Shown here in pieces: positions 21,985 through 35,528 of a stretch of DNA of 64,000 nucleotides (the stretch's first letter is position 1; the number at the start of each line of letters is the position of its first letter). A model generated the notes under the pieces. It worked only from the letters and a program-made list of their open reading frames with translations, was not told the origin of the DNA and did not search any database. A program made the position numbers and the translations under genes. Source of the stretch: Riptortus pedestris (taxonomy: Eukaryota; Arthropoda; Insecta; Hemiptera; Alydidae); contig CM032232.1 in NCBI GenBank assembly GCA_019009955.1, positions 143,958,501-144,022,500 on the forward strand. Reading direction: 5' to 3'.

Positions 21985-24900
21985 CTTACTATCCTAGGGG
22001 ATAAAAGGCTGAGATCCTAGCATTGAATAATGCTACTATCTTAGCATAGGTGATAAATAGCTACTATCCTAGCATTGGATAAGGCTACTATCCTAGCATT
22101 GGATAAGGATGTCATCCTATCATTGGATAAGGCCACTATCATAGCATTGGATATGGCTGTCATTCTAGCATTGGATAAGGCTACTATACTAGTATTGGAT
22201 AATGCTACTATCCTAGCATTGGATAAGGATGTCATCCTATCATTGGATAAGGCCACTATCCTAGCATTGGATATGGCTGTCATCCTAGCATTGGATAAGG
22301 CTACTTACTATCTTAGCATAGGTGATAAAAAGCTACTATCCTAGCATTGGATAAGGCTACTATCCTAGCATTGGATAATGCTACTATCCTAGCAGTGGAT
22401 ATGGCTGTTATCTTAGCATTGGATAAGGCTCTCATCCTAGCATTGTATAAGACAACTATTCTAGCATTGGATAAGGCTGGCATCCTAGCATTGGATAATG
22501 CTACTATCCTAGCATTGGAATAAGGCTTGGCATACTAGCAAATGTGGGGATAAGGCTACTATACTAATCATTAAGCATGATATTACTATCCTTAGCATAA
22601 GGCTGTGTATTTAAAAAAGGCTACTATCTAGCATCGGATTAAGGCTACTATCTTAGCATTGGTTAATGCTACAATCCTTATTAAATTGGATAAGGTTGTC
22701 ATCCTAGATTGGATAATTGGCTACTATCCTAATAATGTTTTGGATATAATGCATTACTATTCCTATGCATTGGATTTTAAGGCTGTCATCCTAGCATTGA
22801 TTGGGTTTTTAAGGCTACTATCTCAGCATAGGTGTGATAATAAAAAGCTGATATTCTAGCAGTGATATAATGATACTATCCTAGCATTGGATAAGGTTGT
22901 CAGCTTAGTGATAATCCTGATATGACTAGATTGGATATATGGCTACTATCCTAGTAATTGGATAAGGTTGTATTACTTTCCTAGCATTGGATATATATAA
23001 GGTACTATCTTTTTGGTCATCCTAGCATTGGTTTAAGGCTACTTACCTTCTCAGCATAGGTGATAAAAAGCTGAATATTCTAGCATGGATAAGGCTGTTC
23101 TTGTCAATCCTAGCATTGTTTAAGTGGCTTAACTATCCTCAGCACATAGGTGATTATAAAAGAAAAAGCTGACTATACTAGCATGGATGTGAATGATACT
23201 ATCCTAAGCATTGGATAATGGTTGTCATACTAGTTTGGTTGATAAGGCTACTATCCTAGTATTGGAATAATAGGCTACTATCCTAGCATTTGGTAATTTA
23301 AGGCTTTGTCATCCTAGCATTGGTTTGAGGGCTTAACTATCTCAGCTATAGGTGATTTATAATGATATCAATACTAGCATTGGATAAGGCTGTTTTATTC
23401 CTAGCATTGGATAATATAAGGCTACTATCTCCGCATATGTGATATATAAAAAAATTTCTGGAATATCCTTATTTGCATAGGTAGGATAAGGGCTAAGCCA
23501 ATATTACATATGTGATAAAAAAGCTGATATTCTAGCATTGTGATAAGGCTGTCATTCCTTTAGCATTGGTTTAAGGCTACCTATCACTATAGCAATTGGA
23601 TAGTGCTACTATCCTAGCATTGGATAAAGGTTTGTCATCCTTAGCATTGGAGGATTGGGCATCCTATCATAGTATTGGATAGGTTGTACTATCCTAGCAT
23701 TGGATAAGGCTGTCATCCTAGCATTTGGGTTTAAGGCTACTATCTCAGCACAGGTGATAAATAAAAAAAGCTGATATTCTAGCATTGGATAAGGCTACTA
23801 TATCTCGCATATGTGATAAAAAAGCTGATATCCTTGCATAGGAATAAGGCTTACCTATCTTAGCATATGTGATAAAAATAAGCTTGGATATCCTTGGCAT
23901 AGGAGGATAAGGCTAGGTATCTCTAGCTTGGGGATAAGGCTGTCACTTTGTCATCCATGTAAGCATTTGGGATTAAGGCTACTATCTCATCACGGGTGAT
24001 AAAAAGCTGATGTCCTAGCTTATTTTGGATAAGGGCTTAGCTATTCTAGCATTGGATAGAAAAGGCTACTGCCTCTAGCAATTGTGATAAGGGCTTGCTA
24101 CCTAGCTAACCTTGCATTGGAATATGATAAAGCTACTGCCTCTAGCATTGGATAAGAAGGCCTGCTACCCTAGCTGTGGATTTAGGCTTGTTATTTAGCA
24201 TTGTATATATCTGATGTCCAAGTATTGGATAGGGCTCCCTGTCCCTTTCTTTTCTTTGTCAATCCCTAGCATTGGAATAAGGCTACTGCCTCTAGCATTG
24301 GATAATAAGGCCTCCTCTGTTGTTGCTACCCTAGCATTGGATAAGGCTACTGCCTCTAGCATTGGATGAGGCTGCTACCCTAGCAGTGGATATGGCTGTT
24401 ATCTTAGCATTGGATACATCTGATATCCAAGTATTGGATAGGCTGTCTTCTAGTCAATTGTCATCCCTAGCATTTGGATATAATAAGGCTACTCTGCCTC
24501 TAGCATTGGATAAGGATGTCATCCCTAGCATTGGATAAGGCTACTATCCTAGCAGCGGATAATGCTACTATCCTAGCATTGGATAAGGCTGTCAACATAG
24601 CATTGGATAAGACAACTATCCTAGCATTGGATAAGGCTACTTTGTCAATCCTAGGTTATTAAAATAAGTGGCTTCTTGTCATTCTAGCATTGGATTAAGG
24701 CTATATAATATCCTAATGTATTGGGTAATGCTACTATCCCAGCATTGGATAAGTGCTACTATCCCAAGCATTGTAGAATTAAGGGGCTGATATCCTTGCA
24801 TCAATTGGATAAGGCTTTACTCTTACTACTCAGCATAGGTGATAATAAAAGCTGGACTAGTCTAGCAATTGGATCTATAAGGCTACTATCTGCACATAAG

Positions 24901-27900
24901 GTGAAAATAAAAAGCGATAATGATATCCTGCACTAATTAGGATAAGGCTACATACTTTCTTAGCATATTGTGATAAAAGCTGATATCCTCTTGCATAGGA
25001 TAAGGCTGTATCCTAGCATTGGGGTAATAGTTTCAGCTTTGGATAAGGCTCTGTTCTATTCCTAGCATTGGATAAGGCTATACTATCTCAGCACAGGTGA
25101 TAAAATAAGCTGATGTCATCCTAGAAGCATTGGATGAAGGCTACTATCCTAGCATTGGAATTAAGCTACTGCCTCTAGCATTGGAGATAAGGCTGCTACC
25201 CTAGCATTGGATAAAGCTACTGCCTTAGCATTGGATTTACAAGACTAAGGCTACTATTCTAAGCTTTGGATAATGCTGTATCCTAGCATTGGATTATATG
25301 GCTGCTTCTTTTGTAATCCCCTAGCATTTGGATATATGGCTACTATCCAGCCTTGCAAGGCGGATAAAGGCTGCTATCCTAATCAGTGGGATATAAGGCT
25401 TCCTGGTCAACCTAGCATTGGATAAGACACAACTATCCCTAGCAGTGGATAAATAAGGCTACTTACTTTGTCATCCTATTATTGGATAGATAAGGGCTGT
25501 TAATTCCCTAGCATTGGATAAGGCTTTACTATCCTAGCTATTGGATAATGCTACTATCCCAGCATTGGATAATATGGCTACTATCCTAGCCATTGGATAT
25601 ATATAAGGCTACTATTCCTTTCAGTATTGGGATAATATGGGCTGGCATCCTAGCCATTGGAAAAAATATTAAGGCTACTTACTATCCCTTAGCATAGGTG
25701 ATTAAAAAGCTACTATCCTTAGCATTGGATAAGGGCTACTATCCGTAGCATTGGTGCTAGAATAATGCTACTATCCTAGCATTGGATATAGGTTGTCATC
25801 CTAGGATTGGATAAATTAAGGCCTACCTATCCTAGTATTGGGAAATAATGATACTATCCTAGCATTGGATAATGGCTTTTTTGTCATCCCCTTATAGCAT
25901 TGGATAAGGCTACTATCCTAGCATTGGAGATAAATATAAGGCTGGCCATATTCTAGCATTGGATAATGCCATCTATCCTAGACCAGATATTGGAATTGGA
26001 TAAGGTTGTCATCCTAGATTTGGAATAAGGCTACTATCCTAATATTGGATAATGATACTTTATCCTAGCATTGGATAAGGCTTTTCTGTCATCCTAGCAT
26101 TGGTTAAGGCTACTATATCAGCATAGGTGATAAATAAAAAAGCTTGATATTCTAGCATTGGAGATAATGCTACTTATCCTATCATTGGATAAGGTTGTCA
26201 TCCTTGGGATTGGTTTAAATAAGGCTACTATCCTAGCAGTATTGGATAAAAAGGCTACTATCCTACGCCATTGATATGGCTGTAAGGCTCTGTCATAATC
26301 CTAGCATTGGTTAAGGCTGTATAATACTCTATCTCAGCATAGGGATGATAAAAAGCTGATATATTCTAGCAATTGGATAAGGCTGTATCCTAGCATTCGG
26401 TTTTTAAGGCCACTACTATCTCAGCCATAGGTGATAAAAATGATCTGAGTATCCTAGCAGCATTTTTTTAATGCTTTTACTATTCCTATCATTGGGATAG
26501 AGATTATGGCTGTGTCAACTCAGCAATTGATAAGACAACTATCTAGCATTGGATAAGGGCTTGTCATCCTTTAAGCCATTGGATAAGGCTTACTATCCTT
26601 TTAGTATTGCCCCCCCCCCCCCCGATAATGCTACTATCCAAGCATTGGTATTTAAGGCTACTATCCTAGCTAGCATTGGATAAGGGCTACTATCCTAGCA
26701 TTGGATAAAGGCTGGCATCCTAGCAATTTGGGTTAATGGCTACTTACTATCTTAGCATAGTTGATTAATGATTAAAAAGCTAGCTATCCTAGCATTGGAT
26801 AAGGCTACATATCTCAGCATTAGTGAATAATGCTAAGCTAATCCTTAGCATTGGATAAGGTTGTCAATTCCTCCTAGCATATGTGGATAAGTCTGACTAC
26901 TATCCTAAGTATTGGATAATGATACTTTTATCCTAGCATTGGATTATAAGGCTTGTCCTGTCATCCTAGCATTGGTTAAGGCTACTATCTAGCAGATAGG
27001 TGATAAATAAAAAAGCTGATTATTCTAGCATTGGGGGATATAAGGGCTACTATCTCAGCATATGTGATTAAAACAAGCTGATATCCATGCATAGGATATG
27101 GCTACTATACTTAGCATATGTGATAAAAAGCTGATATCCTTGCATAGGATAAATAAGGACTAGCTATCTAGCAAAATATTGGGTAGGTTATAAGTAGGCT
27201 CTGTCAATACTAGCAATTGGATAAGGTGCTTCACTATACCAGCACATCAAATTTCAGGTGATTAATCAAAAAAAGCTCAGATGTCACCTACATTGGATAA
27301 GTGATGAGGCTACTATTCTTAGCATTGGATTTTATACAATTAAAGATACTGCCTCTCATAGCATTGGATAAGGCCTCTCGCCGGCCTGCAACCCTAGCAT
27401 TGGGATAAAGCTACTGCCTCCTCTAGCATTGGAATTATGGCTGCTAAACCTAGCTGTGGATATGGCTGTTATCTTTGCTTTGTATATATCTGATTGTCCA
27501 AGTATTAGGGATAAGGGCATGTTCATATCCCTAGCATGGATAAGGCTACTGCCTCTATGGCATTGGATAAGGATATGTGCCCTGCTTATCCCTCTAGCTA
27601 TTGGAATTTAAAAGTACTTTATATTAATGCTACTAGCCTCTATCTCTAGCATTGGATAAGGGCTTGCTAGCCCTAGCTGTGGAGATAAGGATTGTTTATC
27701 TTTGCATTGGTATACTACTCTGTCATGTCCAAGAATTTTATTGGATTAGAGGCTGTCATCCCTAGCATTGGATAAGGCTACTACTGCCTCTAGCTATTGT
27801 AATAGGCTGGTGTCATCCCTAGCATTGGATAATGGCTACTATGCCTAGCACAGCGGGGATAATTGCTACTATCCTATAGAATTGGATAAAGGCTATTTGT

Positions 27901-29330
27901 CAACCTAGCATTGGATAAATATATATCCTATGGAAAAACTACTAGATTGTGGGTATAATGCTTGTCATTTCTATTATTGGATAAGTAGGCTGGTGCATCC
28001 TATAGCATTGGATAAGGATACCTTATCCTAGTATTGGATAATGCTTACTATCCCAGCATTGGATAAGGCTACTGTCATCCTAAGCAATTGGATAAGGCTA
28101 CTATATTCAGCATTGGATAAGAGCCTGGGATATTCTTAGCACTGGGATAAGGCTTACTATCTATCTTAGCATAGGTGATTGATTAAAAAGCTACTATTCA
28201 CTAGCATTGGATTAAGGCTACTATCCATCAGCATTGGATATAATGGCTACTATCCTAGCATTGGATATAAGGTTGTATCCTAGCATTGGTGTTAAGGCTA
28301 CTATCTCAGCATAGGTGATATAATAATATTAAAAAGGCTGATATTCTAGCATTTATAATGGCTACTATCATCAGCAGAAATGTGATAAAAAAAAGCTTGT
28401 TATCCTTTTAGCATAGGATAAGGCTTCTCTACTATCTATCCGTGCATATGTGATATTAAAAAGCTGATTAATCCTATGCATTAGGAGATAAGGCTAGTAT
28501 CCTAGCATTGGGTCAATAGTTCTATTAGGCTGGTCATCCTACCTAGCATTGTATAAGGCTACTATCTCAGCACAGGTGATAAAAAGCTGTGATTGTCCTA
28601 GCATTGGATATATCTGATGTCAAGTATTGGATAATAACTATTTTGCATTGGTTATAAATTAATAACGCTACCTGCCTCTTGCATGGATAAGGCTGCTACC
28701 CTAGCAATTGGATAAAGCTACTGAACTACACCTCTCTCTTAGCATGCGATAGATTGATTAAGGCTGCTAACACCTAGATGTGGATTATACGGCTGTTATC
28801 TTAGCATTGGATAAATCTGATGTCCTAGTATTGGATAGGGCTGTCATCCCTAGCATTGGATAAGGCTACTGCCTCTAGCATTGGATGAGGCTGCTACCCT
28901 AGCAGTGGATAAGAGCTACTTGCCCTCTCTAGTCATTGGTATTAATAAGGCTGACTTGTACACTAGCTTGGGTTTATAAGGCTTGTTTAATCTTTTAGCA
29001 TTTGTATATATCTGCATGTCCAAGGTACTTTGGTAGGGCTTTGTATCCCTAGCATTGGATAATTAGGCTACTGGCCCTAGCTAGAATTGGATAAGGCTTT
29101 TTTTCTACTTCTTTTGTCATCCCTTAGCATTGGATAAAGGCTACTTACTTGCTAGAAGCGGATAATGCTACTATCCTATCCATTGGATAAGGCTCTTACA
29201 ACCTAGCCATTGGATAAGACAACTATCCTAGCATTGGATGAGGCTGCTACCCTAGCAGTGGATATGGCTTCTCGATTATATGTCTTAGCATTGGAATATA
29301 AAATCTGATATCCAAATTATTTGGATATCC
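21985..29330. repeat. 24-bp satellite array, about 7.3 kb
   Basis: Tandem copies of a unit close to GATAAGGCTACTATCCTAGC + ATTG (24 bp), with variants such as GATGTCATCCTATC, CTGTCATCC, ACTGCCTCTAGC and a longer GCATAGGTGATAAAAAGCTG form. Before about 22500 units are regular and a higher-order block of about five units repeats (22100 and 22220). After that, spacing is irregular through many 1-4 base insertions. Because 24 is a multiple of 3, open frames of 8-residue repeats arise on both strands in the regular part; these are not taken as genes. Confidence 0.9.
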
Positions 29331-29561
29331 AAAGCCAATTGGAATATTGCCCATTTGGCATCTGTTCATGACTTTGAGATTGCCCCCTGAGCCGTGACTC
29401 CAGCCTGGTCGATGATTGTCTATCCTGAATACATTACCTCGCTGGTATCTGATTAGCTATTGGCCAGCCATCCTACACCTCATACACCAATAGATTGCCC
29501 ACCAAGAGTCCTTCAAGCGGGTCTTACAGGCTTGTTAATATCTATTTCAGTAATTCCATTT
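29331..29561. other. Short unassigned spacer after the satellite
   Basis: More GC-rich than its surroundings; nothing recognised. Confidence 0.35.
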
Positions 29562-29960
29562 ATAGCAGGTTCCCTTAATGGAAATCCGCTATTGAGTTTG
29601 TACTCAAAGGGATATTCCGAAAGATAATTTCATATGCCTGTTCATTCCAAGCCGATAACAAAGGTGAGGACCTTTCATGTTAACACACGAATATGCATAT
29701 GCATGTATGTTAGTGTGGGAACACTAGCAAGTGCAGTATTTGTTCAATCGTTACCAAACTCGAAATGTAAACATTTTAGGCAGTGCTTAAAGATAAAGTT
29801 CGTTAATGGACTGGATTTGACCAGAGTTGGGATGTTGGCGGGATGGTAGTGTAAATTGAGATTTTTTTGCGGTATTAAATTTTTTTGGGAAGGTTTTTAT
29901 TTTTTTAAGGCTGTTAATCCGTACCCCTGATAACAAGCCCGTCATCACGCTCTCAGTTGA
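29562..29960 (+). mobile_element. Old family A 5' part
   Basis: The tip ATAGCAGGTTCCCTTAATGG, then GTTTGTACTC, CTGTTCATTCC, CGTTACCAAACTCG and AAAGTTCGTTAATGG are recognisable family A landmarks with strong divergence. (TA)n is lost. The open frame 29634-29849 is not a gene. Confidence 0.55.
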
Positions 29961-30945
29961 TTTTTTTATCGTTCTTATTTAACCTAAACTGAAAGAGCAC
30001 AATAAACTACTCCCTTAATAACTATACTAAAACTAGGTGAATAGAATATGAACTAAGTCAATAGCTTTACTTTAAATCACTATTTTTAAAATACCTTGTA
30101 ATCAGTAGTCAGTAGGCTATGATTTTCTTTTCCTCAGTACTTATATTGTTTGGTTCAGAAAAGCATTCTTTTCTATAAAAGAAACCTAATGTGAGTCCAT
30201 ACTAATATTTTTCCAAATGGACAAAGAAAGAATTCCCTAGGATCTGCTATTATATGCTTGTATTATTAGATCAGAAGTCCGACAAATATTGTCAGATATT
30301 AATTTGGGTATGTTATTATCAATTCTCAGTTAAAAACCTACTATAAACTCTTTTTTAAATTTCATTGACAATCTGGCTAGATGCTCAAGACAAAAACTTA
30401 AATAAATTGCACATTAGCTCAATAGTAGAAGCATATCAAAGTAAATTACTTCTTCTATTAAGACTTTGAATAACTCCAAAATTTCAAATTATAGTCCGTT
30501 TGTTTACAAAAGGGGTAAATTTCCACAACTACCGGATTTTTTTTTCACCTCAGGAATTTCTAACAATAGGTTTTTTTGCCATTCCAAATAGTAAAAACCA
30601 TGTTGTTTTTTTTTGCACAGCTAAGAACATCCAGCACTCACAAATTGTATAAAGTTTTCAATGAGAAAAATGTATTCTATAATATTTAATCCAAAAGAAA
30701 TTTGCAACATTTGTGTAATTAAAATGTTGATGGGAGACTGCAGTGGTACATGTAATCATTGTAACTTCTTTGCCCTATTTACTCCCCTTTCAGAGACACA
30801 GTATTTACCAGTCAATCAAACAGCCAGCATATAATTCATACAACATCATAATAATCTGCTTAGTTTTACCCACAGCCTCCTCTGCGGTGACAGGCCTCAC
30901 CCAATTACATTAGACATTAGTTTGTTTGCATCGAGAATGATATAA
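29961..30945. other. Unassigned AT-rich sequence
   Basis: No gene, RNA or known repeat recognised in nearly 1 kb. Confidence 0.4.
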
Positions 30946-31831
30946 ACTCAAACCGACCAAAAAAAATAAAAAAAAAAAAAAAAAAAACCGGGTGACACAC
31001 CACACTTAGATTTAGTCTTTATTTTAATTTTGTTTAAATACTTAATACATATGTGTAATCTTTTTATTAAAAATAATTATTATATTATGTTAGTATAATA
31101 ATTATAATTAGTTGATCTATAGGGTCTATTTTTAAACAAAACAAAATCTGCAAACCAAACAAAATTGGATAATTCTTATTGATTATTTATACAAATACAA
31201 AAAACAAAAAAAAAATACAAAATAAAAAAAAAAAGAAGATAAATTAACACATTTAATAAAAAAAAAAATAAATTATTCTTCATTTTTAGCAGACATTTCC
31301 CTTCTTTAAGGGTAGGAGAGATCAGCTATTTTGTTAGTGACATGGTATAGACCTTACGCTACCCTCCCAAGCGTTATCGGTTTTTCGGCAATGTAACATA
31401 AGCTCCGGACCTTCCTTTCCATCTAAAGTTGGAAAAAAAATGAACTCAATTATTCCTGGACCGAAATTAAAAAAAAATAAAACATTTAATTAAAAGAAAA
31501 TGCTTGGGGTTAATAAATTAAAGATGATTTAAATGTGCGAAAAAAAAAAAAAAAAGAAAAAAAAAAAAAACTACTCATACACAGATTAGATAGAATAGAT
31601 TCAAACTTTCCACGGACAAATAAATCCCTAATCTGAGTTTTTATCTAATTGTTCCCAATCCTGAAGGGAATTAATTAGTTCAATGGACTTACGACTCTAC
31701 ATTCTTCTGTAATAAATATAGAATACCCCACATAAAGAAAAACACATTGCTCAAAAATTAGCTTTTAATACGACAAATATGAAGTGTGCCCGGTTTTTTT
31801 TTTTGTTCTTGCGGTTTTTTGAGACTTGAGT
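30946..31831 (-). mobile_element. Second copy of the Tc1-like element, insertion-riddled
   Basis: Homologous end to end with the element at 6950-7552: ACTCAAACCG start, ACACTTAGATTTAGTC, GCAATGTAACATAAGCTCCG, AATCCTGAAGGGA, and GAAGTGTGCCCGG...GACTTGAGT end. It is about 280 bp longer, from scattered small insertions, expanded A-runs and a 35-45 bp family A tip at 31284-31330. The helix-turn-helix remnant is present but broken. Confidence 0.75.
31284..31330 (+). mobile_element. Family A 5' tip alone, inside the Tc1 copy
   Basis: AGCAGACATTTCCCTTCTTT AAGGG...ATCAGCTATT lies where the paralogous Tc1 copy has TTTTTATTGCAGTG. Only the palindromic tip is present, with no downstream family A sequence. 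Confidence 0.55.
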
Positions 31832-31851
31832 TTTTTGAGAGTGATATATTA

Positions 31852-31925
31852 TATTTTGAACGGACCTCATTTTTCGTCATCTCCTGGGTAGGAGTACGAT
31901 CGAATGGCACATTTGAAGAAAACCT
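31852..31925 (-). mobile_element. Family A internal fragment
   Basis: TTTTGAACGGACCTCATTTT, CGTCATCTCCTGGGTAGG and CACATTTGAAGAAA match the block between the tip and (TA)n on the minus strand. Confidence 0.65.
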
Positions 31926-32537
31926 TGCTATTAGTACAATGTCTATAGGAGATTCTCTTTTTAGGAAAAAAAATTTGCCGCTAATATCGCGACGAGCGTG
32001 TTATAAGAAAATAGATTTTATATTATATTACAGGTGTTCTCGCAATCCGATTTTAAAATTTTAAAATAGTTGAGAGTATTATTCCCCCCCCCCCTCCCCC
32101 CCCCCCCCACCTTCCATTGTTTGGACAAATAGAGAAGTTACTAATTAATGAAAACTTTTCATAATTAAAAATTATAACAAAAGTTTTATAACTGGGAAGG
32201 AGTTGTTTGTTTACGGCGAGATGAGTTCAGCAAAATGTAATTACGAGTGCTACACAAGTTAGTCACTCATATGCTTCTCTTGGAATCTCGTTTCAGTAAA
32301 ATAATGAAATTAAATTATTATGCTTTATTATACACTGTGGCATTTATATTTAGTTAAATTATGGTGTATTATTATAAAGAAAATTAAATAAAAATACTCA
32401 TATTTATTTAACTTAAGGAAAATCCTTCTATGGTTGTTTTCCTCATTAGTCTCTTTTTGGGAACACAACAAATAAAAAAAAAAAATAAAAATAAAAAAAA
32501 AAAAATAAAAAAAAACCAGATAACGAAAAACAAAACA

Positions 32538-32588
<51 letters not shown>

Positions 32589-33069
32589 TTATATTGTAAA
32601 CGATTTACAGTTAATTTTTATTATTATAATAAATTTTAATTAATTTACCCGGCAGTCTCATATGGAACTTCTCAGGGCCATCATGCACGGCAGGAAAGCA
32701 AATCATAGTGTCCTACCGTCACTATATATAATAACTTAAATTGTTCAGTTTACTCACATATTCCGCAATAATATATTGCTATATCTTAGTCACCTTAGCT
32801 CAAATAGAAAATAATACTTAAAAGTGGCACTCACTTCTCAGGGTCTCGGCACCCGACTCCTTGATTCCACTGTCTCCAGATTCAGATTGTACTTTGGACT
32901 CTCAGGGCTGCATTCTCTCGGTCTATGGCTTCATTAAAGTAATTCCACTGTACCTTGACAAGTGGCTAATCCTCTCTTAAGGAGCCCTATTACTATCTAA
33001 TCATATTTAAAATAGAGGACGGGCGACGGACTATTCTTTTGCATGCCTATGTGGCCTAGCCCGTTATAA

Positions 33070-33101
<32 letters not shown>

Positions 33102-33239
33102 AAATAATAGATATATATAATATTATATTATTTTAGTTTATTGTGGTTTTGTATGTTTATGGGTTGAAAGATTTGCAATTTCATGGACTCACTTCTTTAA
33201 CCCCCCACTCTCCTGTCTCATCCCTAAACGAAATTGTTT
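31926..33239. other. Unassigned sequence with homopolymers and TA tracts
   Basis: Contains a C-run near 32082-32109, A-rich runs near 32475-32515 and interrupted (TA)n near 32540-32590 and 33067-33120. No gene recognised. Confidence 0.4.
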
Positions 33240-33830
33240 CTATAGCCTGGTCGATAATTTTGTTGTTGCAAAAATTTGTGTGTTTTATATAACCCACATA
33301 GGGAGTTTCGTTTAAGGTCGGTTTAGTCTTTTTTGTGCCCTTTTTAAAATTTGTTCACTTCCCGCTACAGTTTCCCAATCCCTTTTTTGGTATTGATGCT
33401 CGTTTTACACTTCGTTATATGAAAGTAAAGTATATATTCAAAAGTTACTCTATTATTTAAAAACTTTAATTAAACCACTTTTCCTATGAGACCTTTATCT
33501 GCAAATAAACCAATACGAAGTATTGTTCTTTTTAATTTCAGGCCTCCCTTATAGCCCCAACTCTTCTTCGTCTCAGAATATATTGGTATACCATATAGTC
33601 TAAATTGGCCTGAACATACCATTGATTTGGTCTAAACATGCTAGTTTCATGAAATTCGGTTCAGTAGTTTGGGCGTCAAAAGGTAACAAAACAAACATAC
33701 ACACTAAAGCTACAAAGCAAGTGCTCATATTGTGGACTATGACAGTGAAACGAACAAGGTTTGCGTGATAAATTTCAATAAAAACATCAATGTACAGTTG
33801 ACCAGAGGAAACAATTTTTGTATGTATGTG
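33240..33830 (+). mobile_element. Family B copy, diverged
   Basis: Shares TTTCAGGCCTCCCTTATAGC, AAACCAATACGAA-like, CATGAAATTCGGTTCAGTAG, AAAGGTAACAAAACAAACAT and the end ATCAATGTACAG...GAAACAATTTTTGT with the B copies at 51.9, 57.2 and 60.7 kb. It is followed by an interrupted (TA)n and then a family A body. Confidence 0.65.
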
Positions 33831-33976
33831 TAATATATATTATATATATATATATTTATTTATTTTTGTAGAGTTATGTTATATATACACACTTACTAAA
33901 AAATTGTATATCTTCTGTCCCTGTACATTGATTTTTTTTTTTTTTATTGAGATTTCACGACATTTTCTTTTCTGTC

Positions 33977-34277
33977 ATGTTGTTAATGCTCTAGCGGTCC
34001 TCAATTTTTGGTTTTGATCGCCAGAAGGGGAGGAAAGGGGAAAGAGGGGTGGGAATGAAAGGAAACTCGATATTTAAGCGTTTTATGTAAAAAGAAAGAT
34101 TAAATTGATGGCTGAAATCAGACGCGGGATGGGGTTTTGAAAATTAGGATATCTCCGTTAATGTATGTTGGATCGAAAAAGTGTATAGAATCAATCTTAT
34201 TGGAAATTTAATGTTTTATGAATGTTGTTATACATTATATATTTCATATCTTGATTATTACCCGATGTATTTGCATT
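33977..34277 (+). mobile_element. Family A body, no 5' tip or 3' end
   Basis: GTTAATGCTCTAGCGGTCC, TTTTATGTAAAAAGAAAGAT, ATATCTCCGTTAATG and CCAATCTTAT-like landmarks are present. The copy ends at CCCGATGTATTTGCATTTTT, where a new A tip starts. A G-rich insertion occurs near 34025-34060. Confidence 0.65.
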
Positions 34278-34481
34278 TTTTAGCAGATTTCCCTTAAGGA
34301 AAATCAGCTATTGAGGTCGTACTCATGACGCCGAGTTTCGAAAAAAAAAAATTTCTTCAAATGTTCAATGCGATCTACCCAAAGGGAGATGACGTAAAAA
34401 AAAAAAAAATGAGGTCCGTTTTCCAAAATTATATATATAATATATATATATCAATATATTATATATATATAGATAGTTATT

Positions 34482-34520
<39 letters not shown>

Positions 34521-35104
34521 CTGTTAACGTTCTAGTGGTCGCAATATTTGTTTGATCGTTACCCCAAACTCGATATATTTTTAGTCGGTTTTTATGTAAA
34601 AAGAAAATATCAATTTCCGTTTTAATTTTGTTGTTGGTTTTTTAACGGCTGAAAGAAATCGGACCAGTGGGAGGGGGGATTTAGAGGGGAAGATTTTCGA
34701 AAATTCGAAATAACTCCGTTTTACTATACGTCGGATCGAAATATTGTAACAGAATCAATCTTATTGCAAAATTAAATTTACTAATAAAATATGTTCTATA
34801 CTACATTTATTCTTTATCTTGGAATATTAACCGAGATATTTGCATTTATATTCTGCTTGGTGTCGTCGGCAGGACTAAAGAAGTCGGCTATGTTCGGGAC
34901 CTTCCGCCGAGAGCTCTGGCTGCCGTTCACCTCATCCCGCGCCTTCGTTTCGTAACTATTCCGGTCCCTCGTGAATAGGTTTTAGACGGTTTTTCTTACT
35001 ACTGCAGTTGTTATTATGCATATTTATCTAAGATTGTAAAATTTTCACGATGTGGGAAATCTGCTTAGTTTTACGCAGCCCCCTGCGTCCGTGACGTACT
35101 TTTT
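34278..35104 (+). mobile_element. Family A copy, full length, with many small insertions
   Basis: All modules from TTTAGCAGATTTCCCTTAAG to ACGCAGCCCCCTGCG and GTGACGTACTTTTT are present with the GAGAGCTCTGGC 3' half. It is about 100 bp longer than the same subtype at 8.04 kb, from scattered insertions and doubled bases. The core is (TA)n then (TG)n. Confidence 0.8.
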
Positions 35105-35528
35105 ATTAAATCTGGGTTGGCTATGGTCGGACGAGAGTGGACTTTCCCGCCAAAAGCTGTCTGCCCCAGTTTGGCCATTTCCTTGAATTATTCAGGCTCT
35201 CTTGAAATTTATCTATTGTTTTTTTAAATTTAAAACTTCACATGGGAAAAAATCTGCTTAGTTTACGCAGCACCTGCGTGAACGGACCCTTTTTATTAAA
35301 TCTGGGGCGGCTAACGGACAGACGAGATGTGTGGGGAAGGAGAACGAGGAGTAAAGGGAGTTGGAGTGACTTTACCGCCAAAATCTAGTTTGGCCATTTC
35401 CTTGACTTTCCTTGACTAATATTCGGCTCTATTGTAAAAAATTTCTCTATGTAAAACATACTTACGGAAATCTGCCTAGCTTTTTTGTAATGCGTACGAA
35501 GCACCCTCGTGATCGGACGAGTCTTTTT
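35105..35528 (+). mobile_element. Two extra family A 3' halves in tandem
   Basis: After the full copy ends at 35104, two more segments start with ATTAAATCTGGG and each ends with a 3' terminus (AAATCTGCTTAGTTTACG ...GGACCCTTTTT at 35294, and a noisier one at 35528). Both are the TTTGGCCATTTCCTTGA variant, different from the preceding full copy. Confidence 0.7.

Noticed and set aside
22041..22344. Overlapping 80-89 codon frames on both strands with 8-residue repeats
   Set aside because: They arise because the satellite unit is 24 bp (a multiple of 3) and vanish where unit spacing drifts; no start context, signal or domain.
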